Assembly (NCBI RefSeq): GCF_029850875.1
Contig: NZ_JAOVAM010000003.1
Span: 124,001 to 188,000 of the forward strand
DNA from: Rothia similimucilaginosa
GTDB taxonomy: Bacteria; Actinomycetota; Actinomycetes; Actinomycetales; Micrococcaceae
DNA length: 64,000 bases
Direction: 5' to 3'
Each line of letters opens with the position of its first letter. Position 1 is the stretch's first letter. A program made the position numbers and the translations under genes. This document shows, in pieces, positions 45,503 through 53,322 of the stretch. The notes below the pieces were generated by a model. The model was not told where the DNA came from, did no database searches, and worked only from the letters and a program-made list of their open reading frames with translations.

Positions 45503-45997
45503 TTACTTACCTTGACGTTCGCGACACACACGACGCCAACGATGCACACCCAAAGCACCCGCCGCGCCCAGCAGGGCACCCAAACCATTCATCAGCACAT
45601 CCACCGCGTCACCTGTACGATCCGGCATGAAACTCTGAATCGTCTCAATGCAGGCGCTGACCAGGAACCCCAAGTACAGCACATGGGGGCGTGCCTTCGG
45701 TTTGAGCAGCAGGGCAAAGAGAAAACCGCCCGGAATGAACATTATGACGTTCGAGAGCTGCTCGATGCTCGAATAGGTGATGAACGCGGGCAGCCAGCCT
45801 TCGGCGTGGCCGGTGTCCAAAAACTGCACCATGCGGCCGCCCATCTCGTTATCGTCCACGTGCACGGGCGCGAACACAATACTCGCCACCACCGCGCAGT
45901 ACAGCGCCGTGACGGGCCAGAGAATCAGCTGCCACACGCGAGCTCCGGAGCAACCGCTACCGGGTTGTCCGTTACCAAACAAGGCGACCCGCCTCAT
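45503..45997 (-). CDS. VanZ-like membrane protein
   Basis: 164 residues with four or five hydrophobic helices and the VanZ-type signature SSIEQLSNVIMFIPGGFLFALLL, followed by SACIETIQSFMPDRTGDAVDVLMNGLGALLGA. VanZ gives low-level teicoplanin resistance in enterococci, but most VanZ-like proteins have no known role. The start is uncertain: ATG 45997 overlaps the end of the upstream phosphatase gene by 26 bases and suggests coupling; an ATG at 46060 would overlap further. Confidence 0.78.
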   Translation of the reverse strand: MRRVALFGNGQPGSGCSGARVWQLILWPVTALYCAVVASIVFAPVHVDDNEMGGRMVQFLDTGHAEGWLPAFITYSSIEQLSNVIMFIPGGFLFALLLKPKARPHVLYLGFLVSACIETIQSFMPDRTGDAVDVLMNGLGALLGAAGALGVHRWRRVCRERQGK

Positions 45998-47261
45998 CGA
46001 ACTGCTTGGTCGAGTCCCACGCAAACAGGCCCGGCACGTCAATGGTGAGCGGTTCGGCATTCGGCACGGTCACAGTCCACTCTTCACCGGCGGCTGCGGA
46101 GAGAGCGCGGCGGATAAAGCTGCCGTGGCTGACGGCAATAATCTTCTGGTCTCCCGAGGCTTCAGAGAGTTCACGCACGATGCCGCGCAGGGTACGCACG
46201 GCACGAATGTACACGTCACGCTCGGATTCCACGTTCGGGTAGTAGCGTTCCGGGGCGCGGCGTTCGGGGATGGGAATGTCCAGGCCCTCACCGGCACCGT
46301 AGGCGCGTTCCACCAGCTCGGGGTAGGTCTTGTGCACCTGCAGGTCGAAGTGCTCACCGACCAGCTGCGCCGTCTCGTGGGCGCGGGACAGCGGAGAGGA
46401 CACCAGCACGGTGAATTTCAGACCCATATCGGCCAGCTTCTGGCCTGTGGTGCGTGCCTGCTCACGGCCAGTGTCGTTGAGCGGAATATCGGTGATGCCC
46501 TGCATCAGGTTCGCCTTGTTCCAGTCGGTTTGGCCGTGGCGAATCAGGGTAAGGGTCGTGTTTTCGGCGCCCGCCGGAACTTCTTCAGGGCTCAGCTCGG
46601 GTTCCTGGTGCTGCACGAGCAGGCGGTCGATTGCGTCGTCCAGGTACTGCAGGGGCACCTCGGTCAGGGAGGCGTTCACGGGGATCGGGTAGATGCCGTC
46701 CTCATTGAGCAGTTCGGGGTGGCGTTCAGCGACCAGGGCGGTCATGGTCATGGCAATCAGCATGCCGTGAGCGGCGACCACAACGGTCTGACCCTCGTAT
46801 TCGCTGCGGACTCGGTTCAGCGCCGCGAGGGAGCGGGCGAGGAAGTCCTTCTTCGGTTCCACATTGAAAGCGTTGTTGGACTGGCGGGAGGCGAGAATCA
46901 GCTCGCGGGTAGCGATCTGGCCTTCCAGGTCACCAAAGGAACGTTCCTGGAAGCCGTCAACGGCACCGCGGTAGGGTACGCCCAGGCCTTCGGCTACGAT
47001 TTCGGCGCTTTCTACGGCGCGAGAAAGGGGCGAGGAGACGATAGCGTCCACGGTGATGCCCTCAGCTGCTACCTGCTGCAGGGCGCCGATAGCGGTTCGG
47101 ACCTGCTCCCTGCCGGTGTCGTTGAGGGGGATGTCGGTGCCGCCCTGGAAGCGGTGGTCAATGTTCCAGTCGGTCTGGCCGTGACGCAGGAAGATGATGC
47201 GGGTTCCTGCTTCGAGGTTGGGCACCGGAGTGATGATGGGGGTGTTCTGTGCGTCGGTCAT
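45972..47261 (-). CDS. Tandem double histidine-phosphatase (phosphoglycerate mutase-like) protein
   Basis: 429 residues containing two histidine-phosphatase domains. Each carries the phospho-His motif: FLRHGQTDWN (about 24-33) and LIRHGQTDWN (about 237-246). Each also has the distal His in VVAAHGM and IAVSHGS. Both domains keep RFQGGTDIPLNDTGREQ-like and SSPLSRA elements, so both look active. The family includes phosphatases of sugar phosphates and cobalamin precursors; substrate unknown. ATG 47261 has CATACT at the leaderless -10 position and AAGG touching the ATG, so it may be leaderless. Confidence 0.88.
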   Translation of the reverse strand: MTDAQNTPIITPVPNLEAGTRIIFLRHGQTDWNIDHRFQGGTDIPLNDTGREQVRTAIGALQQVAAEGITVDAIVSSPLSRAVESAEIVAEGLGVPYRGAVDGFQERSFGDLEGQIATRELILASRQSNNAFNVEPKKDFLARSLAALNRVRSEYEGQTVVVAAHGMLIAMTMTALVAERHPELLNEDGIYPIPVNASLTEVPLQYLDDAIDRLLVQHQEPELSPEEVPAGAENTTLTLIRHGQTDWNKANLMQGITDIPLNDTGREQARTTGQKLADMGLKFTVLVSSPLSRAHETAQLVGEHFDLQVHKTYPELVERAYGAGEGLDIPIPERRAPERYYPNVESERDVYIRAVRTLRGIVRELSEASGDQKIIAVSHGSFIRRALSAAAGEEWTVTVPNAEPLTIDVPGLFAWDSTKQFDEAGRLVW

Positions 47262-47267
47262 CCTTCT

Positions 47268-47273
47268 AGTATG
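47268..47273 (-). promoter_or_regulatory. -10 element of a probable leaderless promoter
   Basis: CATACT on the minus strand, six bases before the ATG at 47261. Confidence 0.45.
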
Positions 47274-47285
47274 GCACTGCCTCCA

Positions 47286-47339
47286 TGCAGTTCAAGGCCG
47301 CCGCGCAGTTCAAAGCCTCAGTGCAGTTCAAGGGGTGTG
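47286..47339. repeat. Three tandem 18-base repeats
   Basis: Units at 47286, 47304 and 47322 share GCAGTTCAA(A/G)G, differing mainly in the last third. They lie upstream of the double phosphatase gene and partly cover its promoter. Confidence 0.75.
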
Positions 47340-47370
47340 CGGCTTACTTATCCCTTCTGCTGAGGCGCAC

Positions 47371-47386
47371 TCATACCGCGGTATGA
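47371..47386. promoter_or_regulatory. Perfect 16-base palindrome, candidate operator
   Basis: TCATACCGCGGTATGA is perfectly self-complementary, 145 bases before the ABC transporter start and 110 bases before the divergent phosphatase start. Typical of a dimeric repressor site; no regulator gene is adjacent. Confidence 0.5.
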
Positions 47387-47530
47387 ACTGCGGGGTGGTT
47401 GAGCGCCCGGTCGGGCGAATTTTTTCAGGGTTTTCCCATATTTTTCAGCCCCCAGACGGAGGGGTGAGCTGCCGAGAAGCTGAGATGATAGAAGAGTACT
47501 TCCGTTAGTTCATACCCAATGAAGGTTGTC

Positions 47531-48514
47531 ATGACGCAGAATCCTCAATCTCAGAACCCGCAGTTCCAGGCTCAGAACCCGTACTCAATGACCCCTCCGC
47601 AGGCGGCGCAGCCTGCCGGTCAGTATTCCGCTCAGCAAGGTCATCCCCGGCAGGGTCAGCCCGGTCAGCCTACCCAGCAGAGTCAGGCAGGCTACTATCA
47701 GTGGCAGCAGGGCTACCCGGCTCAGGCACCTCAGCAGATGCAGCAGGCGCCCTTCGCGCGCGGTGCGATTATTTCTGCACGTAACCTGCACAAGTCGTAC
47801 GGCAATAACCCGGTGCTGCGTAACGTGAGCCTGGATATTTTCCCCGGCGAGTCCGTGGCGATTATGGGTCCTTCCGGTTCCGGTAAGACCACCCTGTTGC
47901 ATGCGCTTTCGGGCATTATCAAGCTCGATGCCGGTTCTGTGCTGTTTAATGGCCCAGCCGGTCAGGTGGCGGTGGAGTCCCTCAGCGAGCGTGGGCGCAC
48001 CTCCCTGCGCGCTAACTCGTTTGGTTTCGTGTTCCAGCAGGGTCTGCTGGTTCCCGAGCTAACTGCGGAGGAGAACGTCTCCCTCGCCGCGATGATTGCC
48101 GGTGTTCCCCGCCAGCAGGCGCGTTCCATTTCGGCTGATCTGTTGAACCGTCTGGGTCTGGGGCAGATGCTGGATCGCCGTATGGGTGAGATGTCCGGTG
48201 GTCAGGCTCAGCGTGTGGCGATTGCTCGCTCCCAGGTGAACGGTGCTCCCGTGACTTTCGCGGATGAGCCGACCGGCGCGCTGGATTCGAAGACCGCGCG
48301 TGAGGTGATGGCTCTGCTGCTGACCATGATTCCGCAGCAGGGTAAGACTCTGCTGGTGGTTACTCACGACCCGAACGTGGCGGCGGCGTGCTCCCGGGTG
48401 GTGTATCTGCAGGATGGTCAGATTGTGAGCGATCAGCGCAATAACCAGGGCGGTGTTCCCGCTTCCCAGAACCACGCTCAGAGCTTCGGCGCTCAGTCTC
48501 AGGCAGGTGCATAA
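47531..48514 (+). CDS. ABC transporter ATP-binding protein (MacB/LolD-like)
   Basis: 327 residues. The first 75 are Gln/Pro-rich and low complexity. A single ATPase domain follows with Walker A GPSGSGKTT, Q-loop VFQQGLL, signature MSGGQAQRVAIARS, Walker B VTFADEP and H-loop VVTHD. Sequence features match the lipoprotein/peptide-export group that pairs with FtsX-like permeases, as in bacitracin-type resistance transporters. ATG 47531 has AAGG five bases ahead; an ATG four codons earlier (47519) overlaps that site. Its stop overlaps the permease ATG (TAATG). Confidence 0.9.
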   Translation: MTQNPQSQNPQFQAQNPYSMTPPQAAQPAGQYSAQQGHPRQGQPGQPTQQSQAGYYQWQQGYPAQAPQQMQQAPFARGAIISARNLHKSYGNNPVLRNVSLDIFPGESVAIMGPSGSGKTTLLHALSGIIKLDAGSVLFNGPAGQVAVESLSERGRTSLRANSFGFVFQQGLLVPELTAEENVSLAAMIAGVPRQQARSISADLLNRLGLGQMLDRRMGEMSGGQAQRVAIARSQVNGAPVTFADEPTGALDSKTAREVMALLLTMIPQQGKTLLVVTHDPNVAAACSRVVYLQDGQIVSDQRNNQGGVPASQNHAQSFGAQSQAGA

Positions 48515-49932
48515 TGCAAATCTATGCTCTACTCGCCAAGCGAACCCTATGGAGTTCGCAGGCGATTCTTCCCGTGCTGGCTTTTGCCGCCTCCTCGGCA
48601 CTGTTTTTGACGGTTGCCGGTGGTGTTCAAGCGCTGAGTACGTGGCTTGAGCACGCCAACGTTGACCACGAAATGATCAACCTGATGGGCATTCAGAAGC
48701 TCTACATGGGTTTGGCGTGGGTTGCCGCTCTGGTGCTGATTGTTCCGCTCTTTACCTTGGGCGCTTCGGCTGCTCGTTTGAGTGCCCGCCGCCGTGATGA
48801 GCGTCTGGCGTCCCTGCGTCTGATTGGTGCCTCCACGACCCTGATTGTGGGGCTGTCTGTTGCGGACGCGCTGGTGTACTCTCTTGTGGGTTTCATCATC
48901 GGTCTGTTGCTTTACCTGGTGCTGATTTTCCCCTTTGGCGCTTTGCACTTCATGAACGTTCCGCTGGGTGCTGAGAATATGCTCCTGCCGGTGATCGTGA
49001 TTTTCTACTGCTTCCTGGGCTGTATGGTCCTGGCGGCTCTCAGCTCCCTCTTCGGCCTGGCGAAGGTTAGTATCAGCCCGCTGGGTGTGCGTACCCGTGC
49101 GAAGGCTGGATCCGCCGGCTACATTGCCCTGGGTATCGGTGTTGTTTTGGTTATTGCCGTGATGATTCTGGCATCGACCTCCACAGGCTTCAGCATGTTC
49201 TCGCCCTTCCAGAACGGCGGTGCCGATAGCGCAATGAAGAACCTGGCGATTTTCATTGCGTTGCCGGGTGTGCTGATGATGATTGCTATCGACCTGATTG
49301 GTACTTTCCTCGTGTGGGCGTACGCGAAGATTCGTGTGCGCATGACCCAGAAGGCGTCGGTTCTGCTGGGTTACCGTGCGGTGCTGGAATCCCCGCGCGG
49401 GGCGTGGCGTCAGGTTTCGGGTGTGGCGCTGTCGACCTTCTTGGTGACCTTCTTCGGCCCCATCCTGATTCTGGCAGGTGAGATGAGCAAAGACGCAAAG
49501 GAAGCCGGTCCTGCTGCCGGCCCTTTCATGACCATCATGCAGGATATCTTTCAGGGCATGCTGATGATGCTGTTCTTCTCGTACCTGCTGGTCACTCTCT
49601 CCGCAGTGCTGAACCAGAGCGCCGCCATTTACGAGCGTGTTTCGCTGTATTCTTCGCTGAATATGATGGGTACCCCCACGAGGCTGCTGCAGGCTTCGCG
49701 CCTGACCGTGGTCTTCGGTCCGCTGGTGCTCATCAGCGTGATTTCTGCACTGCTGGGTCTGCCGCTGACGGCTTTGATTGCGGCTCAGGGTCTTCCCGGT
49801 GAGATTCTGGCGAAGATGTTCGGTCTGACCTTCGGCGCTATTGCGCTGGGTCTGGTGCTGGTCTATGCGGGCCTGCTGGCGACCATTCCGTTTATGCGTC
49901 AGGTGACTCATAAGCCGGTGTCCGCTCTCTAA
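48514..49932 (+). CDS. FtsX-like ABC transporter permease
   Basis: 472-residue integral membrane protein with about eight to ten helices. An N-terminal half (helices near 20-45, 65-95, 115-180) contains the conserved RRRDERLASLRLIGAS motif, and a second half repeats the layout. There is no large extracellular domain, unlike MacB. It works with the preceding ATPase; the one-base overlap of stop and start indicates coupled translation. Likely role is export or extraction of a lipid-linked or peptide substrate; no resistance function can be assigned. Confidence 0.85.
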   Translation: MQIYALLAKRTLWSSQAILPVLAFAASSALFLTVAGGVQALSTWLEHANVDHEMINLMGIQKLYMGLAWVAALVLIVPLFTLGASAARLSARRRDERLASLRLIGASTTLIVGLSVADALVYSLVGFIIGLLLYLVLIFPFGALHFMNVPLGAENMLLPVIVIFYCFLGCMVLAALSSLFGLAKVSISPLGVRTRAKAGSAGYIALGIGVVLVIAVMILASTSTGFSMFSPFQNGGADSAMKNLAIFIALPGVLMMIAIDLIGTFLVWAYAKIRVRMTQKASVLLGYRAVLESPRGAWRQVSGVALSTFLVTFFGPILILAGEMSKDAKEAGPAAGPFMTIMQDIFQGMLMMLFFSYLLVTLSAVLNQSAAIYERVSLYSSLNMMGTPTRLLQASRLTVVFGPLVLISVISALLGLPLTALIAAQGLPGEILAKMFGLTFGAIALGLVLVYAGLLATIPFMRQVTHKPVSAL

Positions 49933-49948
49933 ACTGTTTTAGCTTCTG

Positions 49949-49983
49949 CCTCCCGTTGCATCCGTTCTGGATGCGGCGGGAGG
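49949..49983 (+). terminator. Terminator of the ABC operon
   Basis: 15-base arms with two G-T pairs and a 5-base loop, followed by GTTTCTT, about 20 bases after the permease stop. Confidence 0.8.
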
Positions 49984-50079
49984 GTTTCTTCATCTGGTTT
50001 TCCGTTCTGCGGGCGAGGCGCAACCCCGCATGTTTTCTCACGCACCGGGCCACCGCTTCCATAGCCTAAACCCCTGTGA

Positions 50080-50085
50080 GAGACT
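50080..50085 (+). promoter_or_regulatory. Possible -10 element of a leaderless promoter
   Basis: GAGACT (A at position 2, T at 6) six bases before ATG 50092, with no ribosome binding site. Confidence 0.35.
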
Positions 50086-50091
50086 GACATT

Positions 50092-50856
50092 ATGTTTGAA
50101 CACACAGTACCCTCCGATTGGTTCCCCCGCTGCGCAATCTTCGACTGCGACGGCATCCTCCTCGACTCCGAGACCGTCTGGAACGATGTGCAGCGTGAGC
50201 TTTTCGCACGCTGGTCTGTTCCCTTCACCGAAGAGGTGGAGCATCGCCTCACCGGCCTGGCAGCAGCCGATGTCGCCGAGGAGCTTGCACTGCTCTCCTA
50301 CGAGGCGCAGAACGGCCAGAAGCCGGACACCGCCTCCGCAGAGTACGCCGAACACCATGAACGCGTGATGAAGGACCTGCTCACCACCGAGCACGAGGTC
50401 ATCAGCTCCGGCGTGGACCTGATTGAGGGTGCACAGAAGTTCCTGGGCTTCCTGAGCGAGCACATGCCGGTTGCGGTGGCGTCGAACTCCACCGCGAACA
50501 TTCTGACCCTGAAGATGGAAAGCTACGGTTACGCCCCGCTGGTGCGCACCTGGGTCAGCAGCAACGACGTTCCGGCCGGTAAGCCCGCCCCGGACATGTA
50601 CCTGGAGGCGGCACGTCGCCTCGGCTTTGAAGGTCACGAGGCGCTGGCGTTCGAGGACTCCCCCGCGGGCGCGCAGGCGGCACGTGACGCCGGTACGAAG
50701 GTCATGATTTACGTGCCGGAAGGCACCGACCCGGCAAAGACACCGGCCGGTTTTGGGCGCTTCGATTCGTTCAATGACCCGCAGCTCTGGGAGGCGGCAC
50801 GCACCTGGATCGCCAAGCTTGAGGCGGCACAGCAGTCTGAGGCGGCGCAGGGCTAA
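50092..50856 (+). CDS. HAD-superfamily phosphatase (beta-PGM-like)
   Basis: 254 residues with motif I AIFDCDGILLDSE (Asp18, Asp20), a helical cap, motif II ASNST, motif III Lys in PAGKPAPDMYLEAARRLG and motif IV AFEDSPAGAQAARDAG. A subfamily I HAD hydrolase of unknown substrate, similar in layout to the protein encoded at 3342-3998. It ends with a Gln/Ala-rich tail (KLEAAQQSEAAQG). The coding sequence of that tail, with the terminator, is present a second time at 52461-52591. Start ATG 50092 has no ribosome binding site. Confidence 0.88.
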   Translation: MFEHTVPSDWFPRCAIFDCDGILLDSETVWNDVQRELFARWSVPFTEEVEHRLTGLAAADVAEELALLSYEAQNGQKPDTASAEYAEHHERVMKDLLTTEHEVISSGVDLIEGAQKFLGFLSEHMPVAVASNSTANILTLKMESYGYAPLVRTWVSSNDVPAGKPAPDMYLEAARRLGFEGHEALAFEDSPAGAQAARDAGTKVMIYVPEGTDPAKTPAGFGRFDSFNDPQLWEAARTWIAKLEAAQQSEAAQG

Positions 50857-50934
50857 GTGGCACCCGCCCCACCTCGTAGCAGCATAAAGAAAGACCCCCG
50901 GTCTGCTCCTTATGGAGCAGACCGGGGGTCTTTT
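50800..50934 (+). repeat. Segmental repeat, copy 1 (3' end of HAD gene plus terminator)
   Basis: Covers the last 19 codons of the HAD gene, its stop and the terminator. It is clearly similar along its length to 52461-52591 (for example CACCTGGATCGCCAAGCTTG here, CACCTGAATCACCAAGCTTG there). Confidence 0.85.
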
Positions 50935-50939
50935 ATGCT
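50882..50939 (+). terminator. Terminator of the HAD gene
   Basis: A stem of at least 20 bases (AAAGACCCCCGGTCTGCTCC arm), TTAT loop, TTTT. The outer GCATAAA/TTTATGC also pair. Confidence 0.93.
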
Positions 50940-51109
50940 TATCAGCTGCCTCTCTAGCACCCGCTCTTGTAGCCCTTTGACTTCATCAGCACTCTCGCGG
51001 AGCGCTACTTTTCCAAAGTGTCACTAAACGGTACCAATACAAAACATCACGAGAACCTGAACATTGGCAGGTTCTCGTGATGCTAGGTGTTTTAGAACTC
51101 CAAGGATGC

Positions 51110-51433
51110 TTATTTCGGCTGTTGCTTATAGAAAACAAAAGCGTACAGGATACTCATAAGTAGAACTACAACCTGAGCCAAAGGGTCAAGCCAATACACT
51201 TGTAAAATTACCACAGCCAACATAAAAAATACGGATTTTATGAAGGATGCCGCAGGTTGTACGTAGTTCTTATTTGCACGATATGCAGAGTATCCAACAA
51301 ATCCACAAAGAATTAAAATACCGGCAACATTATAAAACATTGAATCATGCGAAGATGTAAAATAATAGAAAGAATAACCTGCGAAACATAATTCAGGTAC
51401 CGGTATGTATCTAGTGTCGACCAACTTAATCAC
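51110..51433 (-). CDS. Small multi-helix membrane protein of unknown function
   Basis: 107 residues if started at GTG 51433. There are three or four hydrophobic segments (about 12-28, 31-50, 62-80, 84-102) and a basic tail (YKQQPK). I do not recognise a family. The upstream secreted-protein gene ends ten bases before this GTG, so the two are one unit. A TTG at 51424 with AGGTGA five bases ahead is an equally good start and gives 104 residues. The gene is AT-rich, unlike neighbours. Its position suggests a partner of the secreted protein, such as an immunity or export factor; this is inference only. Confidence 0.65.
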   Translation of the reverse strand: MIKLVDTRYIPVPELCFAGYSFYYFTSSHDSMFYNVAGILILCGFVGYSAYRANKNYVQPAASFIKSVFFMLAVVILQVYWLDPLAQVVVLLMSILYAFVFYKQQPK

Positions 51434-51442
51434 CTCAGATAT

Positions 51443-52117
51443 TTATTCAATTTTTGCTTTCAGCGGTGGTATACCCCAATCTGCGTAGAACGCGATTCCA
51501 CGTCCTTCTATACCGGCTCCGACAATTTTTGCGGCTAGGTCGCCGAAGAACAGCGCCCCCAGAACTGAGGAACCTATCGCGATGGGGCCACTAAAAGTGG
51601 CAGTAAAGGCTGTCCAAGCGGCCATGAGGGCAGCAGGGCTAACCTGAGCAGCTGCGAACAACATGGACGCTGTACCCGTAGTTAGGGTGGCATTGTCGAT
51701 GTACAAAATTCGCGCGCCATCTCCACGGTCTCCCGCCACTACAGCTCTAGGAGCAGTGGAAATGCTTTGAGCCACGCTGCCCGTAGATGTATTTGCTGTA
51801 TTCAGTAGGGTATCGAGCTGAGAAACTTCTACATCAGTCAGTGAGTATTTTTTAGCAAGATCCCGCATAGAGGACTTCAGGGCTAGATTTCCATCGCGAT
51901 CAAATGTGAATTCATATTTTAAGGTATCCACGAGATTCGCATATGCTTCGCCCGTTTCATTTGAGTTTGCAGAAAAGCTACCTAAAGTAGGTGAAACAGA
52001 TGAGACGCTCTGTGGAGCAGTGGATTCTGCGTGAGCAGGATAGCTCACCACCCCAGATATACCTATCGCCACAGTCGCAGAAATACAACTTACGATTGAC
52101 TTACTAAAATTTTTCAT
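51443..52117 (-). CDS. Secreted protein with hydrophobic Gly/Ala-rich C-terminal region
   Basis: 224 residues. A signal peptide (MKNFSKSIVSCISATVAIGI, cleavage after YPAHA near 30) is followed by a polar helical part (30-120; EVSQLDTLLNTANTST) and then DRGDGARILYIDNATLTTGT. A 50-residue hydrophobic, small-residue-rich stretch (about 150-200; SGPIAIGSSVLGALFFGDL, AAKIVGAGIEG) precedes the ending RGIAFYADWGIPPLKAKIE. This layout resembles unassigned secreted proteins of Gram-positive bacteria that end in a 'G-x-G-I-x-x-x-x-x-W-G-x-x-P' pattern. I recall the pattern but no function. A membrane-active peptide or bacteriocin-like role is possible. ATG 52117 follows AAGGA; a clear promoter lies 60-90 bases upstream. 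Confidence 0.75.
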   Translation of the reverse strand: MKNFSKSIVSCISATVAIGISGVVSYPAHAESTAPQSVSSVSPTLGSFSANSNETGEAYANLVDTLKYEFTFDRDGNLALKSSMRDLAKKYSLTDVEVSQLDTLLNTANTSTGSVAQSISTAPRAVVAGDRGDGARILYIDNATLTTGTASMLFAAAQVSPAALMAAWTAFTATFSGPIAIGSSVLGALFFGDLAAKIVGAGIEGRGIAFYADWGIPPLKAKIE

Positions 52118-52177
52118 TGCCTGTCCTTCTCTCGCTGTTGATGATATCTCTAGTTTGATATGAACCGGAACACTTTT

Positions 52178-52206
52178 ATGATATCAATCAGCAAAATGGG
52201 AGTCAA
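52178..52206 (-). promoter_or_regulatory. Sigma-70-type promoter of the secreted-protein gene
   Basis: On the minus strand TTGACT (52201-52206), 17 bases, TATCAT (52178-52183). This is the best -35/-10 pair in the window. It implies a leader of about 54 bases. Confidence 0.7.
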
Positions 52207-52309
52207 GATTATTTTAGTAATAATTCAATAATAATTTGCACCACTACAAACTATAGTGTTTAGCGGCTAAAGCTCCCAGCCCGTTCTCTCTCCTCAGCAA
52301 ACTTGCATC

Positions 52310-52474
52310 CTAAGTCGTCTTAATGCGCTTCAGATGCTCCTCTGCCTTACACATTTCTAGGTTCTTATCGCAGATACAGCGGTAAACAGTCTTCACTTCC
52401 CCTGTTGCTTTCACCCACCTCTCTTCTTCTTTCCTACGTGCGTATGCTTTTCCGCTGGTGCGCACCTGAATCAC
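52310..52474 (-). CDS. Tentative small Cys-containing protein or gene remnant
   Basis: A 54-codon frame starting at GTG 52474: a basic, charged helix-like sequence (TSGKAYARRKEEERWVKATG) followed by VYRCICDKNLEMC and KAEEHLKRIKTT. The CxC...C arrangement hints at metal binding. Its first codons lie inside the second copy of the HAD-gene repeat, no ribosome binding site is evident, and a stop lies eight codons upstream. It could be the 3' end of a gene broken by the rearrangement that formed this islet. Confidence 0.3.
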   Translation of the reverse strand: MIQVRTSGKAYARRKEEERWVKATGEVKTVYRCICDKNLEMCKAEEHLKRIKTT

Positions 52475-52591
52475 CAAGCTTGAAGCGACGCAGCAGTCTC
52501 AAGCAACGCAGGGCTAAGTAATTAGCACCCCCTCCCCCGGTATGAAGAAAGACCCCCGGCCCGCTCCTTATGGAGCAGACCGGGGGTCTTC
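52461..52591 (+). repeat. Segmental repeat, copy 2 (decayed)
   Basis: Aligns over its length with 50800-50934, including the stop-codon region GCAGGGCTAAGT and the terminator. Most differences in the coding part are G to A. Here it is not attached to a HAD gene. Confidence 0.85.
52547..52591. terminator. Terminator of metNI (second copy of the HAD terminator)
   Basis: AAAGACCCCCGG...CCGGGGGTCTT stem, TTAT loop; the minus strand ends in CTTTCTTC. Now serves the minus-strand metI end. Confidence 0.8.
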
Positions 52592-52626
52592 TCTGTCTTA
52601 TCAGCCGTACCTACAGGAGCACAAAC

Positions 52627-53322
52627 TTATCGACGCATAACCTTCTTCGCCAGGGAGTTACCGATGAACTGAACCAGCTGAACCAGGACGATAATAATCG
52701 CCACAACAGCCCAGGTAATCTCGTCATTAAAGCGCTGGTAGCCATCCACAATCGCAATCTTACCCAGACCACCAGCACCCACGTAACCGGCCATAGCGGA
52801 CATATCCACCACGCCGATAATGAGGAAGGTGTAACCCAGGATCAGCGGGCCAAGCGCCTCCGGAATCATCACGGTAAACAGGATGGTCATCTTCGAAGCA
52901 CCCATCGCGCGAGCCGCCTCAATCACACCCGGATCAATGGAGACCATATTCTGCTCCACAATACGAGCAATAGCGAATGCTGCACCGAAGCTCATCGCAA
53001 AGACCGCCGCGTTCACGCCCAGGCGGGTACCCACCACAGCACTAGTCAGCGGGCCCAGAGCCGCAATCAAAATAATGAACGGAATCGGGCGAATCACGTT
53101 CACCAGAATGTTCAGGACAGTGTACACAAAACGGTTCTGGAAGATATTACCTGCACGGGTGGTGTACAGCAGAGCGCCCACAATCAGGCCGACCAGACCT
53201 GCACACAGCATCGTAATAGACACCATGTAGAAGGTATCGCCGATAGCCGGGAGTAGCTTCTCGGGTAGGAACTCAGACCAGTCCGTCTTCGAGGTAGCCA
53301 GCGGAAGAGTAGTAGCAAACAT
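52627..53322 (-). CDS. metI: Methionine ABC transporter permease
   Basis: 231-residue membrane permease with five helices and the ABC-permease EAA loop (EAARAMGASKMTILFTVMIPEALGPL). With MetN and MetQ it imports D/L-methionine and related compounds. Its ATG follows the metN stop with no gap (TAA-ATG), indicating coupled translation. Confidence 0.95.
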   Translation of the reverse strand: MFATTLPLATSKTDWSEFLPEKLLPAIGDTFYMVSITMLCAGLVGLIVGALLYTTRAGNIFQNRFVYTVLNILVNVIRPIPFIILIAALGPLTSAVVGTRLGVNAAVFAMSFGAAFAIARIVEQNMVSIDPGVIEAARAMGASKMTILFTVMIPEALGPLILGYTFLIIGVVDMSAMAGYVGAGGLGKIAIVDGYQRFNDEITWAVVAIIIVLVQLVQFIGNSLAKKVMRR

